Below are positions 1 to 9,496 of a DNA stretch of 12,136 nt, piece after piece. The stretch is from positions 32,425-44,560 of the forward strand of contig NWUY0300018184.1 in NCBI GenBank assembly GCA_004151065.3. The letters run 5' to 3'. Numbering within the stretch: the first letter of the stretch is position 1; every line of letters starts with the position of its first letter. The position numbers and the translations under genes were made by a program. Source of the stretch: Larix sibirica. Its lineage: Eukaryota; Streptophyta; Pinopsida; Pinales; Pinaceae. Below the pieces are notes generated by a model. The model was not told the DNA's origin and searched no databases. It saw nothing but the letters and a program-made list of their open reading frames with translations.

Positions 1-134
1 TTATGATATTTCACCAACAATACCACACAAGTCATCATTACATATTCTAACAACTTGAGGATTCCATGCTATAATAAGTGTATCAAAGTAATCCATTTGC
101 AAGTTTAACATCATTTAAATTCTTCAAATCGGAT

Positions 135-173
135 GTGTTCATATTATGAGAATTGTACACCCATAATGAACAC
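135..173. repeat. Short imperfect inverted repeat
   Basis: GTGTTCATATTATG at 135-148 can pair with CATAATGAACAC at 162-173, apart from a two-base bulge, leaving a loop of about 13 bases. No U-run or gene end accompanies it, so no role is assigned; it may be chance. Confidence 0.3.
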
Positions 174-584
174 GAATATGGGTAGAATCTATATGTTTCC
201 ATTCATACCTATTAGATGCAATACATGTTAGAAGATGCATCTTTAGAACAATATTAGTATATAAATGATGTTGGTAAAAGTGTTATAAATCGAACTTCTA
301 CCGATAGTCTTTTGAGTGGAGTCCTGAGCCCCTCCAACACCTCGTCACAAAATATTGTGAACCTATGGTGCATGTAAAATGATGCTAGATGTGGTGCTGG
401 TGCAAACTAAGACTAGAGTTCTTGTACAAGGGACAACAAAGGGACCGTTGTGTTTTAGTGTGCTGGCATATTCAATCACTCGGAGGAGAATGTCTCACCC
501 AAAGTACAACCTAGACATGTTTATGATAAGGAGAGTTAACTCCAAGGGTAAATTGGGAGATAGTATACTATTCATCATACCATG

Positions 585-604
585 ACACACACACACACAC
601 ACAC
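585..604 (+). repeat. (AC)10 microsatellite
   Basis: Ten perfect AC units followed by ATATGT. A simple sequence repeat with no coding context. Confidence 0.97.
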
Positions 605-946
605 ATATGTTCAGAATAGAGTTATGCAACTTTTATAAACCAAAGAACAGAGTCTAGGGAAAGCATTCATAACATATAACATACACATAAAAAAATTAGG
701 GGTCCAATAATCCTCATTTATATTCATTCATAGATCATCATACACTCATATCTACAACCTTAATCCCCAATCTATGGAATGGAATGTCATAGATCTAAAT
801 ACATAAGTAGAGTCCACAATCCCATGAACCATATACAAAAAACAAAACTCATCATCTACTGAGAATTTGTCCTTCAATTGTTGTTTTTTCAATGCTTTCT
901 TTCGTCTGCTAACTACTGAATTTTTTTCTTTTTCACTTTTCTCTTT

Positions 947-966
947 CTCTCTCTCTCTCTCTCTCT
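947..966 (+). repeat. (CT)10 microsatellite in a long pyrimidine tract
   Basis: A perfect CT repeat inside a mostly pyrimidine stretch (about 919-985). On the minus strand it is a GA-rich purine tract, which makes an overlapping minus-strand ORF code Arg-Glu repeats. Its place 3' of the last coding-like frame is where a polypurine tract would be expected, but it is longer and simpler than typical ones. Confidence 0.95.
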
Positions 967-1324
967 CCCTCTGCTTGCTTTCTTGCCTTGTGCTCTTTAT
1001 ATTTGTGGGAGTGGACCTGATATGGTTGTGGTCTCTAATCGTGTCCATAACCTCCGCCTTATTTTTTGCTTGGTATTTCATGACTATGGTCCATTCCAAA
1101 AATGAAGGAGCCAATAGGCCCTGACCACAAGTGTTGACTCACCCTCGAGTCAACTTTTCTATGATCCTGAATCTTGCGCATCTTCTGGTCTTGACTCTTC
1201 AAATGAAGGAGCCAAATCAAGCACTTCTGCAATTGTTCAACTTCTAAAATATTCAAATTCTTCCACTTTGGTCTTCCATTTTCTCATCAGAATGTTGGCG
1301 CAAACTATGAAATCTTGGGCCTTC

Positions 1325-4248
1325 TTAGTGTCTCAATGTTGGGTGTAGTGGGATTCTATCCTGCAATTGATGCCACTTTGCATCTGCAAACTGATACAAT
1401 TGGTGTAATTGGATGTATGTTGATTGTGCAGTAGGATTGATCTCACACGAATTTTTCTTTGTAGAGATCAAATGGTCATGGAGTTGGTCTAGTTTATCAT
1501 CGACCCATTCAGATTCTTGGTACTTTCGTTGTTTTTCCAATGGGTTTGTGATCATCTTGGATTCATCATTGAGTTGTCTTAGCCTCTTGTGCAAGACTTC
1601 TATTGGGCATTGCTTATTTTTCAATGCTCCAACCCAATCATCTAGAGAATATTTCTTAGCTATCTTGGGTTGTTTGTTGCAGGTGGTTGCAAATATTGGA
1701 GACTTTCTTAATTATTGAAGGAACTTGTGCCATCAGTTGTTTTTGTTGCACGTCTCCTTGGATTTTTACCATCACCACCTTTTTTGCAATTCTTCTCTTT
1801 CTGTCTCCAACTATTTCCAAGAAGTCCAAAATATTTGATGACTTTCTTATGGCATGACTAATGAGATCTCGTTAGGTGCAACATAGACACACTACTGAAC
1901 TTTAGGCCACATCTATCTCATTGGTTTCAGAGGGTTGTGACCATGTTTTACGCAACAATACGAGTATGATTTTCTTACTTCCTAGCTTCTATCGCATTTT
2001 ACAGCTGTATTCAGGCATCATCGTATGCTTTTTGAAGGATGATGTTCTCATTCTCATCCTAAACTAATCTATGTTTGGATTCTATGGTGGTGTTGTAGAT
2101 TTGCTCAAACAATTGTTGCATTGAGTACCCTAGCAAATTTGGTATTGTAGCACCTGGAGGTAATGAACGCAAATGCAGTCTTCTACCAAGAGAGTGTGCT
2201 GACTGGTCAGTTGTCTAATTATCGGCTCCCTATTGTGATGCTCAACACTGCATTATGCTCAAGGGAGTGATATATGTTTGTTCCTTACACATCTCATGGT
2301 AAGCTAATGCTTAGGATTATATACAAGCTGCACAACCTGGGCTTGTATTGATGTCTCATCTACTGTAGAATAAGTAGGTGGATGGGTTGTCTATTCCTTA
2401 CCCATCTATTTGCTTTTTCCTTCTTGCATTGGGGCATATTCAAGTGGAAACATCTCCTACTCTCTGTTTGACTGTTGTGGATGATCTCTCCGTTGTTGTT
2501 TGTTGCCACTTGTACTGTCGGCCAACTGCTGCATAGTATGAAGTAATGGATCATCTATTGTTTCTTCGAAGGTCGTTGGTGAAGTAGGAACTTTTTTTTC
2601 TTGAGATTATTCTTGGGTGTTATGATATCATGTTCTGATTTCTTGTAGTACTGGTACTCCATGGGTGGTATGAATGGAAGTGAGTGGATCATCTGGAATA
2701 TCAATAATAGGGGTTTTATTCTCTAGGCCTTGGAAGGATTCAAGAGTTTCTTGGGTAGAACCAAGAGGTTGTGTTGTGGGAAGGGGAAAGGAGGTGGATG
2801 AATGGGTTGACTACATTTGCACATAATAGGATAGAAGTTCATAGAGGGAAGTGGGAGCAATAGGGGTGGGGATTCATAGAGGGGGGGTAGTGGTAGTGGC
2901 GGGTTTTATTTTGAGGGGTTTGATGACATGCGTATACTTTGGGGAAGTTAGGAGGGTGAGAGCATATTTCATGACTTTGTATGGGATCAAGGTGGTTCCA
3001 TAAAGGGCTTATATTGTTTGTAGAAGGGAAGTGGAAGTCGGGGAGGGTAGGGGGAGTGGGTTTGGTGGATAAACTGAGGGAAATATATATGCCGTACCTT
3101 TGGGAATATTAGTGTTGGTCACACTCAACTAACTAGTGAATTCCTTATCAAATGTTGTGGGGGTCATGCAGAAAGGTAGCGCTTTTGCCTTGAATTCCTT
3201 TGGTTGTACTCCCAATGGGTGCATGAAAGTGTAGCCTATGTCCATGCCAAACAAAATTTTTGTGATGTAGTTGTTTAGTAGTTGTCGCAAAATCTAGACA
3301 ACAACAGTGGAAACCATGTCATGATACCATTCACCAAATACATTGTCATTAAAATTTGCATTGGTGTCATTCCAATGTCTCTCCATGGATCGAACTATTG
3401 TGCTTTAACCTGTTTATTTGTCAGGGGAAGAAATTCATGTCCCCTTGGAGGCTTCCACTTCCACATGGCGAATACTACAAGAAAATATTTGAAAATGAAG
3501 TATCATCCATAGCTTTGCACATATACACATGCTTGGAACAACTTGTCCATCAATTATTTGCACCAATTTAGTTGGATTCCACTGAAGCAAAATTCTACGA
3601 CCAAAATGGTGTCCAAGGTGCATCCCCCCTTGGTGTATTTCCTCATTTCTCTCCCAGCAATGATTTGGCAAGAAATATTCACCTGTGGGTTTTTTATGTA
3701 TACAATATCGACACCCTTTCCCCCACACTTGGTTTTGTAGGGCTCATACGAACTTGACTCTATTCAAGTTCTTCTCTACTTGTGTTCCCCCTGGAACACT
3801 ATAGAGACATCCTCGTCAGTCACAGATAGTCCCATTAATTGAGGATATCATTAACATGGATTTTCTATGGATGGTCAAGGCATAGGGAGTGGCCATGTAC
3901 CTTGTTGGTAAAAAAATTGATGCATTTAAGCACTTCACTGGTGGTTTCAAACATTGGTAACTCCTTCAAGTTCATCATAGTGGAGTTCTGTAGTGGCTCA
4001 AAAGTTGGTTTCTAGGTTGGCACTATGTCCCCATTGTCGAATGGGACATAGTCCATATAGCACTTTGGGATCGTATCGAGATATAGGTCTCCATTTGAAA
4101 ATTCATAGTCGACCATCTTGTTTTGATCGATGTTCCCCTGCAAATCTCCAAGGAGTTCAATTTGAGGAGTGATGGGATCTTTGTGAAGCAATTATTTTTT
4201 CTTGGTTTGAGCCTTGCCACCTAAAGCCTTTTTTTCTATTTTCCCCAT
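1325..4248 (-). pseudogene. Large decayed ORF 3' of pol, unknown function
   Basis: A coding-like trace of roughly 970 codons starts at ATG 4248-4246 (context GACATGGGG) with MGKIEKKALGGKAQTKKK. Four main frames follow each other. 4248-3830 contains MVDYEFSNGDLYLDTIP and ELPMFETTSEVLKCINFF. 3835-3400 contains MGLSVTDEDVSIVFQGEHK, CQIIAGREMRKYTKGGC and VVFAMWKWKPPRGHEFLPL. 3400-2210 contains NVFGEWYHDMVST, ITKILFGMDIGYTFMHPLGV, then a Pro/Ser/Thr-rich hinge (about 3110-2750) and an acidic, Gln-rich part. 2210-1325 contains LRSLPPGATIPNLLGYSMQQ and a Gln/Glu/Lys-rich, coiled-coil-like end (LETEREELQKRW, LHKRLRQLNDES). Many stops sit in Gln- or Arg-like contexts. The position resembles the env-like or extra ORFs of some plant gypsy elements, but I see no clear signal peptide or membrane anchor. 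I recall similar unnamed plant proteins, unverified. Confidence 0.6.
2750..3110 (-). other. Pro/Ser/Thr-rich hinge of the 3' ORF; G-rich on the + strand
   Basis: On the minus strand this part of the 3' ORF reads pieces like YPPNPLPLPSPTSTS, KPATTTTP and IPTPIAPTSLYELL, a low-complexity hinge. The complementary + strand is strikingly G-rich, with runs at 2863-2866, 2868-2871, 2881-2887 and 2901-2903. The seven-G run at 2881-2887 is a likely spot for length change. Confidence 0.6.
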
Positions 4249-4806
4249 GTCTAGTGAACATCGCTCATATTCAAACTATATTGGGGGTCGGTAGATATCT
4301 CTATGTTCAAATTGCTCAAGTTTTGGAAAAGGCTCCAGTTTGAAGGTACTCTAATTCTCAAAGGTGCAAAGTGACTAACATAGCGGGAATTAGTTGGTTT
4401 TAATGTTCAAAACATGCTAGCAAGGGGATGAGATAGTTCATTAATGGAGGATATAGTGGGGATTTGAAAATATCAAACTTTTTTTCCAAGGATTTGGGCA
4501 GTTATTTCACATGGGACCATGGTTAATGCATCAATCTAATTAAACTTTAACAAATCTTAAATACAGAACAATTGGGTTGGTTGATTTGACAATTTCTGGA
4601 TGGAAAAACAACATAAGATATTGGGTTCCCCAACCACAATGGTCTGATCTAGCTAACTCAAAACTTGAAAAATGGCACATAAAGCACAAATGACTAGTGC
4701 AAAACTCAAATCAACTCAGCTAATGAAACAAAACTAAATCAAAATTTCAAGACTAACTCCTACTCTAACTCACTCCCTATGACAAGAGTACTAGATTGCT
4801 AGATTA
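4249..4806 (-). other. Non-coding spacer between integrase and the 3' ORF
   Basis: About 560 bases with dense stops in the minus-strand frames and no motif. A pyrimidine-rich run ending in CTAG on the minus strand (CTCATCCCCTTGCTAG, about 4430-4415) has the look of a plant 3' splice site. That would fit expression of the 3' ORF from a spliced RNA, but the signal is short and common by chance. Confidence 0.4.
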
Positions 4807-5905
4807 CTAAGCAAAAATATAGAGCTTCAAGCATGTTCCATTCACCCATCCTTATTTGAGAACGCCATTGAGTTGTGCAAGCTTGACAAAACTAGAATCT
4901 TTGACTTTTGCAACAATAAATGGTCCCAACAAATGCGTCTGAAGTTTTCTTGGGTGCTTCTAGAACTTGCTGTCATGTAGTAGAACTTGGTCACCTTTCG
5001 TAAAGTGTTTCCTATTGATGTGGCATTCATTCCAGGATTTATGTCTTTCTTTCTCCATTATTGCATGGTAGTTGGCTAAAAAGTGGGACTCTTCTAGTTC
5101 CATTAATTCAGCTAGCCTTTCCACAACTAAATCTTCTTCAAGCGTGTGAGTTGCATGTGCAATGTAGAGGATGGGAGTCACAAATTTTATAGGAAATACT
5201 ACCTCTCTTCCATATACCAAATGGAACGGGGTATACTTGTGTAGTTTCTTTATAGTGGTCTTATACACCCATAATAGTATGGGAAGTGGAACTCTTTCAT
5301 CCCAATCATCTTGGTTTGTGCAACATACCTTAGTTAATCTCGTCTCTAGAAATTTTTTGAAAGCTTTGATCATGTCATTTGCTTGTGGGTGATATGGACT
5401 ACCTTTATGATTTTGTATCATAAATTCCTTTGTCATGGTTGTGATGGCGTTGTTTATGAAGTGCATACCTTAATCATTTGTGAGGCTTCTAGGGTACTTA
5501 AAGTGAGTAATTATGTTCTCATAAATGAATTGAGTTGTTGTTTCTACAAAGCAATCCCATACTGTCATTGATTCAACCCATTTTTTCAAATATTTTGTTG
5601 TGGTAATGATATAGAGGGATTTTGAGTGCTTTGTTGGAGGGTTGATGGGGCCAATAAAATAAACCACCCACTTCTCGGATGGATGTAAAGCACATACTAG
5701 ATAGAGTGGGAGATCGTCTCAATGGGAAGGCATCCCAACTTGCTGAAAATATCGCATGTTCCTATGTAGGCCTTAGCATCCTTAAAAACAGTCGGCCACC
5801 ATAATCCTCTTGTAGGATCTTCCTTCCAACTAGTTTTCTACTAACATGGAATCCTGAAACAACCGCATGGAATTCCCATGAGATGTAAGGTCGTTCATGA
5901 TACAG
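4807..5905 (-). pseudogene. pol: Decayed retroviral-type integrase
   Basis: Integrase would insert the cDNA. The N-terminal zinc domain reads GFHVSRKLVGRKIL (His at 5848-5846), then, after a frameshift, LWWPTVFKDAKAYIGTCDIF, where the second Cys of the CX2C is Phe (5747-5745). The catalytic core begins VYFIGPINPPTKHSKSLYII, TTTKYLKKW (5667 down), continues SLTND and a TAA at 5472-5470, then GMHFINNAI, SPYHPQANDMIKAFKKF, VYKTTIKKLHKYTPFHLVYG and MELEESHF. In the D,D-35-E triad the first Asp is Lys (5595-5593), the second is intact (5475-5473) and the Glu is Lys (5367-5365). The C-terminus shifts frame after VLLHDSKF and ends LAQLNGVLK, stop, GWVNGTCLKLYIFA with TAG at 4809-4807. No chromodomain follows. 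Confidence 0.95.
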
Positions 5906-6009
5906 GATGCAATGACGTATAACTCAGTTAGTCCTAATATTGTATAGTTATCCTACGATCGACATATATTCCATAGATATGATTACCAGATGACGTTTCT
6001 AAGTTGCGG

Positions 6010-6514
6010 TATAGTCGTCTAGATATTTTTCTATTGTTAGAAACAAGGCAATATATTCTAAGTGATATACAATGGCATCAATTCTTAACAAAGCTACATC
6101 AGGTAATTGATCATCGTTTAGTCCTTCATATTTTCCTGTTTCTAATATCAACAAATGATTAGGTCCATGATTATGCTTTCTTGGCTTAACAATTAATTTG
6201 AAAGAGAATTCTTGAAATAAGAGAAACCATATGCAAATATGGTCTTATAACACAGGTTTATTCACTAGGTACTTAAGAGCCAAATTATTTGTGAAAAATT
6301 TTCAAGTATCCTCCCAACAAGTAGTGGTGGAATTTTTGCAATGCATAAATCATCACCAATCCTTCTCTTTCTGTGGTTGTATGGTTGCAGTCGACCTAAG
6401 ATAGTTTTCTTGTAGCAAAGTAAATGGGATGGTCATTTTCTCCTTCATTTGGTTGAGCTAACACAAATCCAAGAAAAATACCTGATGCATCAACGTGTAC
6501 TTGAAATTATTTTA
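6010..6514 (-). pseudogene. pol: Decayed RNase H domain with lost catalytic Asp residues
   Basis: RNase H removes the RNA strand during reverse transcription. From the RT end the minus strand reads FQVHVDASGIFLGFVLAQP, HPIYFATRKLS, HTTTEREGLVMIYALQKF and HHYLLGGYLKIF, then, after a frameshift, LALKYLVNKPVL and WFLLFQEFSFKLIVKPRKHN. The first catalytic Asp (VHVDASG, 6491-6489) and the Glu of TTERE (6371-6363) are present. The usual TDHSALKY motif reads TNNLALKY, its Asp now Asn (6289-6287). The usual PDHLS motif reads PNHLL, its Asp now Asn (6160-6158). Both are GAT-to-AAT type changes. There are also stops after RKLS and after NKPVL. It is inactive. Confidence 0.92.
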
Positions 6515-7640
6515 CCTAGTCAAGAAATGTAAGGATTGGAGTATTGACCATTGTTTATTTCAACATTGCAAATTCTCTTTCAAAGTCTTCGGTCAAGTTG
6601 AATGCTTCTTCCTTCTTCAAGAGTTTTTTTGAAGGAGCTATGATAGAGGTGTAGTTGTGGATAAATCATCTCTAATATCATGTATGGCCCAAAGTGGAGC
6701 GCAATTGCTTTAAAAAGGTATGGGATGGAAGATTCATGATGACAACGATATTTGGGAGATCTACCAAGACTCCATCACAACAAAAAATGTGGCCTAATAA
6801 GTTACCGAAAGGAACGTAAAAAATGCATTTCCACAACTTCAAGGAAATATACATCTATCAATAGTGGTCGAACATCAATCGTAGTAGAACCGCATAGTCT
6901 TGGAGTAGGTTGTAAACTATCCAATCATCCAAGTACACTTCCAAGAATTTATGAAGGAAATATTTGAAAGCCGCTATTACAATCCTCGAAAATACTACAA
7001 GTGCATTCTTCAACCCAAAAGGCATGACATTATAATCAAATAACCCCCACTCAACTATAAAGGTTTCCTTCTTCTTATCTTCTTCTGTGATCCATACCTT
7101 GTAATATCATGAGAATCCATCGATAAAAGAGTAAGCCTCATTCTTGACTACTTGATCCAAGAATTCACCATTGAAGGGTCACGTGTTGAAAATGGGTCAT
7201 GAACACATGCAAAATACAGTATTAGATAATTGACACATAATCTGATATCTTCAGTGTCCTTCTTACTTTGAATTAAGATTAGGCTAATATAACTAGATTC
7301 ATCCATGGGGAATATTAATCCTGCATTCAACATGCAGTCAATTTCCTTCTTCACTTTCTCTTTAACTTTGGGTTTGAATGAATACGGTTGATGTTTCACA
7401 AGTTTGGCATCAAGTTTCAAGACAATCTTAATTTCTCTCAGATCACCCTGGATTCATTTGAGTGCTGCAAAATTTTGTGGGAATAAATCTTCATACTCTT
7501 TCAGGAGTGATACGATTTCTGGCATCGTCTTTTCATCTCAATAATATCCTATGGCTTTGATTTTTGTTTTGTCTTCTATACCAATATTTAATTTCCGCAA
7601 TTTCATAGGTTGTGTATACAAGCCCCCAACTTCCTCTAAC
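6515..7640 (-). pseudogene. pol: Decayed reverse transcriptase
   Basis: RT copies the element's RNA into DNA. The approach region reads KLRKLNIGIEDKTKIKAIGY and LLKEYEDLFPQNF (7625-7460). The fingers follow at 7420-7148 with VKHQPYSFKPKVKEKV, ML.AGLI.P and DIRLCVNYL. After a frameshift near 7170 comes motif A, YSFIDGFS, with its Asp at 7121-7119. Motif B is VMPFGLKNALVVFSRI (about 7035-6985). Motif C is VYLDDW, with YLDD at 6935-6924 and both Asp intact. Then FGNLLGHIF, LVDLPNIVVIMNLP and LKQLRSTLGPY of the thumb. Breaks include TGA after FIDGFS (about 7110), stops near 6850 and 6545, and several small frameshifts. All three catalytic Asp survive, but no continuous protein is possible. Confidence 0.95.
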
Positions 7641-7834
7641 TTTCATTGTTGCACCTCGCGGGATCCTTCATATTCATTGAATTTTAAGTGGCGCAATTGT
7701 TCTATATTATCAAATTCTGAATTCTCCTAATCAACCCTTGCATTTCAAAGAGATGTTTCTATCTGGGGAATAGATATAAGTGTGCAAGGTAGTTTTTTAT
7801 AAATTTGGTAGATGTATGGAATTTCCATATTCCC

Positions 7835-8345
7835 TATTTTTCAATGAACAAAATTTCTCGAATCATTGTCAGAGCATCTGTAGCAGGATCACATGTTGTG
7901 GAGAAGGAAAAATTTTGACAAAATTTCACGCCTAGTTTCTTCCAAAACCTAGTTCACCACTGTGTTTCTTCATGAAGGTACTAAGTTATAGGGATGGTTC
8001 CCAATTCATGGAAGAACATGTGAACCGAAAATTATGGATGCAATCCATCTGCATTCCATTGTTGTTTTCACTGATCAATGTGAACAAATGGATTTGTCTC
8101 ACCCATATAGATTTTCGCAACTCGGTTGACATACATGAAAGGTTTGAAATGGAGCATTAGAGCTATCTCAATTGTGTTCCAATCAAGTATATCATATTTA
8201 TGTTTTTCCCACCATATCGTGGGAGTACCTTTGAATGTGATATCCAAAAAATTTGTCCAATAATTTTCTTCTACCCATCCAAGCTATTGACACCATCGTA
8301 TACTACATGATATGGAAATTCTACTCTAATCCATCAAATTGAATT
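7835..8345 (-). pseudogene. Second capsid-like (Gag-like) domain between protease and RT
   Basis: On the minus strand from 8280 one frame runs about 145 codons to a TAG near 7835 with only a few internal stops. It reads NFLDITFKGTPTIWWEKHKY, then DILDWNTIEIALMLHF, GETNPFVHI, FSVHMFFHELGTIPIT and ATDALTMIREILF. The pattern Leu...Phe-Lys-Gly-Thr...Trp-Trp, then Asp-Trp and His-Phe at set spacing, is the same kind of signature as in the gag capsid at 10560 (FRTTLHGRDMKWYM) and is typical of the retrotransposon Gag family. A frameshift at about 8345-8280 separates it from the protease frame. I vaguely recall similar segments in other plant gypsy polyproteins but cannot verify this. The role is unknown: a particle part, a chimeric gain from another element, or a remnant. 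Confidence 0.62.
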
Positions 8346-9115
8346 TATCATTGCGCAACTTCAGGAGGATATTAACTCATGTCACACATTTTCCCATCAT
8401 CCAATGCTTCTTCGAAATCAGTATCAAAGGATCGAATGCTTCTCCAACTTATTGAGCCATCTTCTATAGGATTCATGAAATCCTCATGTTTCTCTGTCGT
8501 TAAAGTGTAAATGTTATCTAGAACATCTATTTCCATATTCTCATGAACTGATTCAGTGTACCTTGGTCATTGAAGCAGGATCAGAGGTTGTGTAACCTTC
8601 ATACCAATATCTTCAAAGGTCATATTTCCAGTCTTCATGTCGATCACACCGTAGTTTTCATATGCCCATTATATCCCCAGTAACACTGGATATGGATAAT
8701 TTCCTCCCATGATCTCAATCACCTTTAAATTAATGAAGGTATTTACACTTGCTAATCCCACTTCTACATTCTCCAACCGGCCAGTAGGGAATATGCAATA
8801 TTGGTTTTCCATCCTCAACTGAATGGGAGAGTAAACAAGGGAAGGAAGGCCCATGGCTTCCTAGGACTTCTTTGGAAGTATGTTAACATTAGATCCAAAA
8901 TATAGCATTACATTCTTGATATCATATCCACAGACTTGAGCATCCAATATGAATTCTAGTCCAATCCTTTTCTTACGTCTCTTCTGTACAGACTGAGTTT
9001 TTATTTTAGGAAGAGGGGCACATATTTCTTCACCATATTCCATGACACCATAAATTGCGCAAATATTTTTCCGCAACTTGCAAGTTGTGCCTTCATCTTC
9101 CAATATATATCCCAA
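8345..9115 (-). pseudogene. Decayed retropepsin-like aspartic protease and C-terminal tail
   Basis: The aspartic protease would cut Gag-Pol into working proteins. The minus-strand frame reads LYFGSNVNILPKKS at about 8905-8864, which is the retropepsin active-site region (hydrophobic-Asp-Thr/Ser/X-Gly-Ser). Here the catalytic Asp position is Tyr (TAT at 8902-8900). A TAG stop at 8863-8861 stands where Trp is usual, then the same frame continues with EAMGLPSLVYSPIQLRM, GRLENVEVGL, VIEIMGG and YPVLLGI to a TAA at 8671-8669. The YPVLLGI piece is the second hydrophobic-hydrophobic-Gly motif of the fold. The frame runs on past a TGA (8569-8567) through an acidic tail with EDGSISWRSIRS near 8400. 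Catalytic loss plus stops make it inactive. Confidence 0.87.
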
Positions 9116-9496
9116 TAAGGTAAACCATAGAGAGACATGGTCTCTTACCTTTCTTGAATATCTTGGAATTGTATTCCTTTTGCAACTTCTTAAGGAATCA
9201 TCTATCCTAAAATTATGAGATGGTTACAAAACATCTCTGACTAGCGGAGTCAACATATGCTGAAACATTTCAATGACATCCCTAAAAATTTCTTTTTGGT
9301 GGGATGGATCATACTTTGTTGTTCACAGAGCTACTTTTTGTATCGCGGGAGAATCTCATCCGTCCAACTCTCCATCTATTCTATCTCCTCCTTAGGTAAC
9401 AATGAAACTTGTTAGACTATGGTCTTCTTGTAGCTAAGATTTAAATTGATTCGTTGGTCGTCATGCATGATCTTCCCATTTCACAATGAGCTCTGA
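9116..9496 (-). pseudogene. Decayed linker between gag knuckles and protease
   Basis: About 380 bases between the last knuckle and the protease frame. Near the knuckle the frame still reads WEDHA and then breaks up with stops; short coding-like pieces such as MESWTDEILPRYKK appear but match nothing I can name. The frame of knuckle 5 and that of the protease are in the same phase, which fits a single gag-pol reading frame, though compensating indels between them cannot be excluded. Confidence 0.5.

Larger units (their letters stand above)
1..1324. other. Left flank: no gene recognised, possible 3' end of the element
   Basis: Apart from the microsatellites and the short inverted repeat, I see no domain or recognisable gene on either strand. 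A minus-strand frame at 1256-1059 has a Leu/Gln-rich start (MNILEVEQLQKCLIWLL) that could be a shifted continuation of the 3' ORF. ORFs at 379-585 (+), 752-1114 (-) and 867-1124 (+) have no recognisable content; the latter two are shaped by the CT/GA tract. A 3' LTR should lie here or further left, but nothing matches the candidate LTR at 12031-12136. Confidence 0.45.

Noticed and set aside
752-1124. Overlapping ORFs on both strands (minus with Arg-Glu repeats, plus with Leu/Ser repeats)
   Set aside because: Both are kept open by the CT/GA microsatellite; no domain or homologous motif is visible.
1413-1718. Plus-strand ORF of 101 codons
   Set aside because: It is antisense to the coiled-coil-like end of the 3' ORF, whose frame extends further and fits its neighbours better.
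3282-3757. Several overlapping ORFs on both strands
   Set aside because: These are other-frame shadows of the 3' ORF. The 97-codon minus ORF at 3728-3435 is a different frame from the coherent one that continues from 3835 to 3400.
1325-4248. Calling the 3' ORF a retroviral-type envelope
   Set aside because: The position would fit, but no signal peptide, cysteine pattern or C-terminal membrane anchor could be seen; only short hydrophobic pieces such as the one near 3480.
5171-5571. Plus-strand ORFs of 73 and 62 codons
   Set aside because: They lie antisense to the integrase core, which is clearly recognised on the minus strand.
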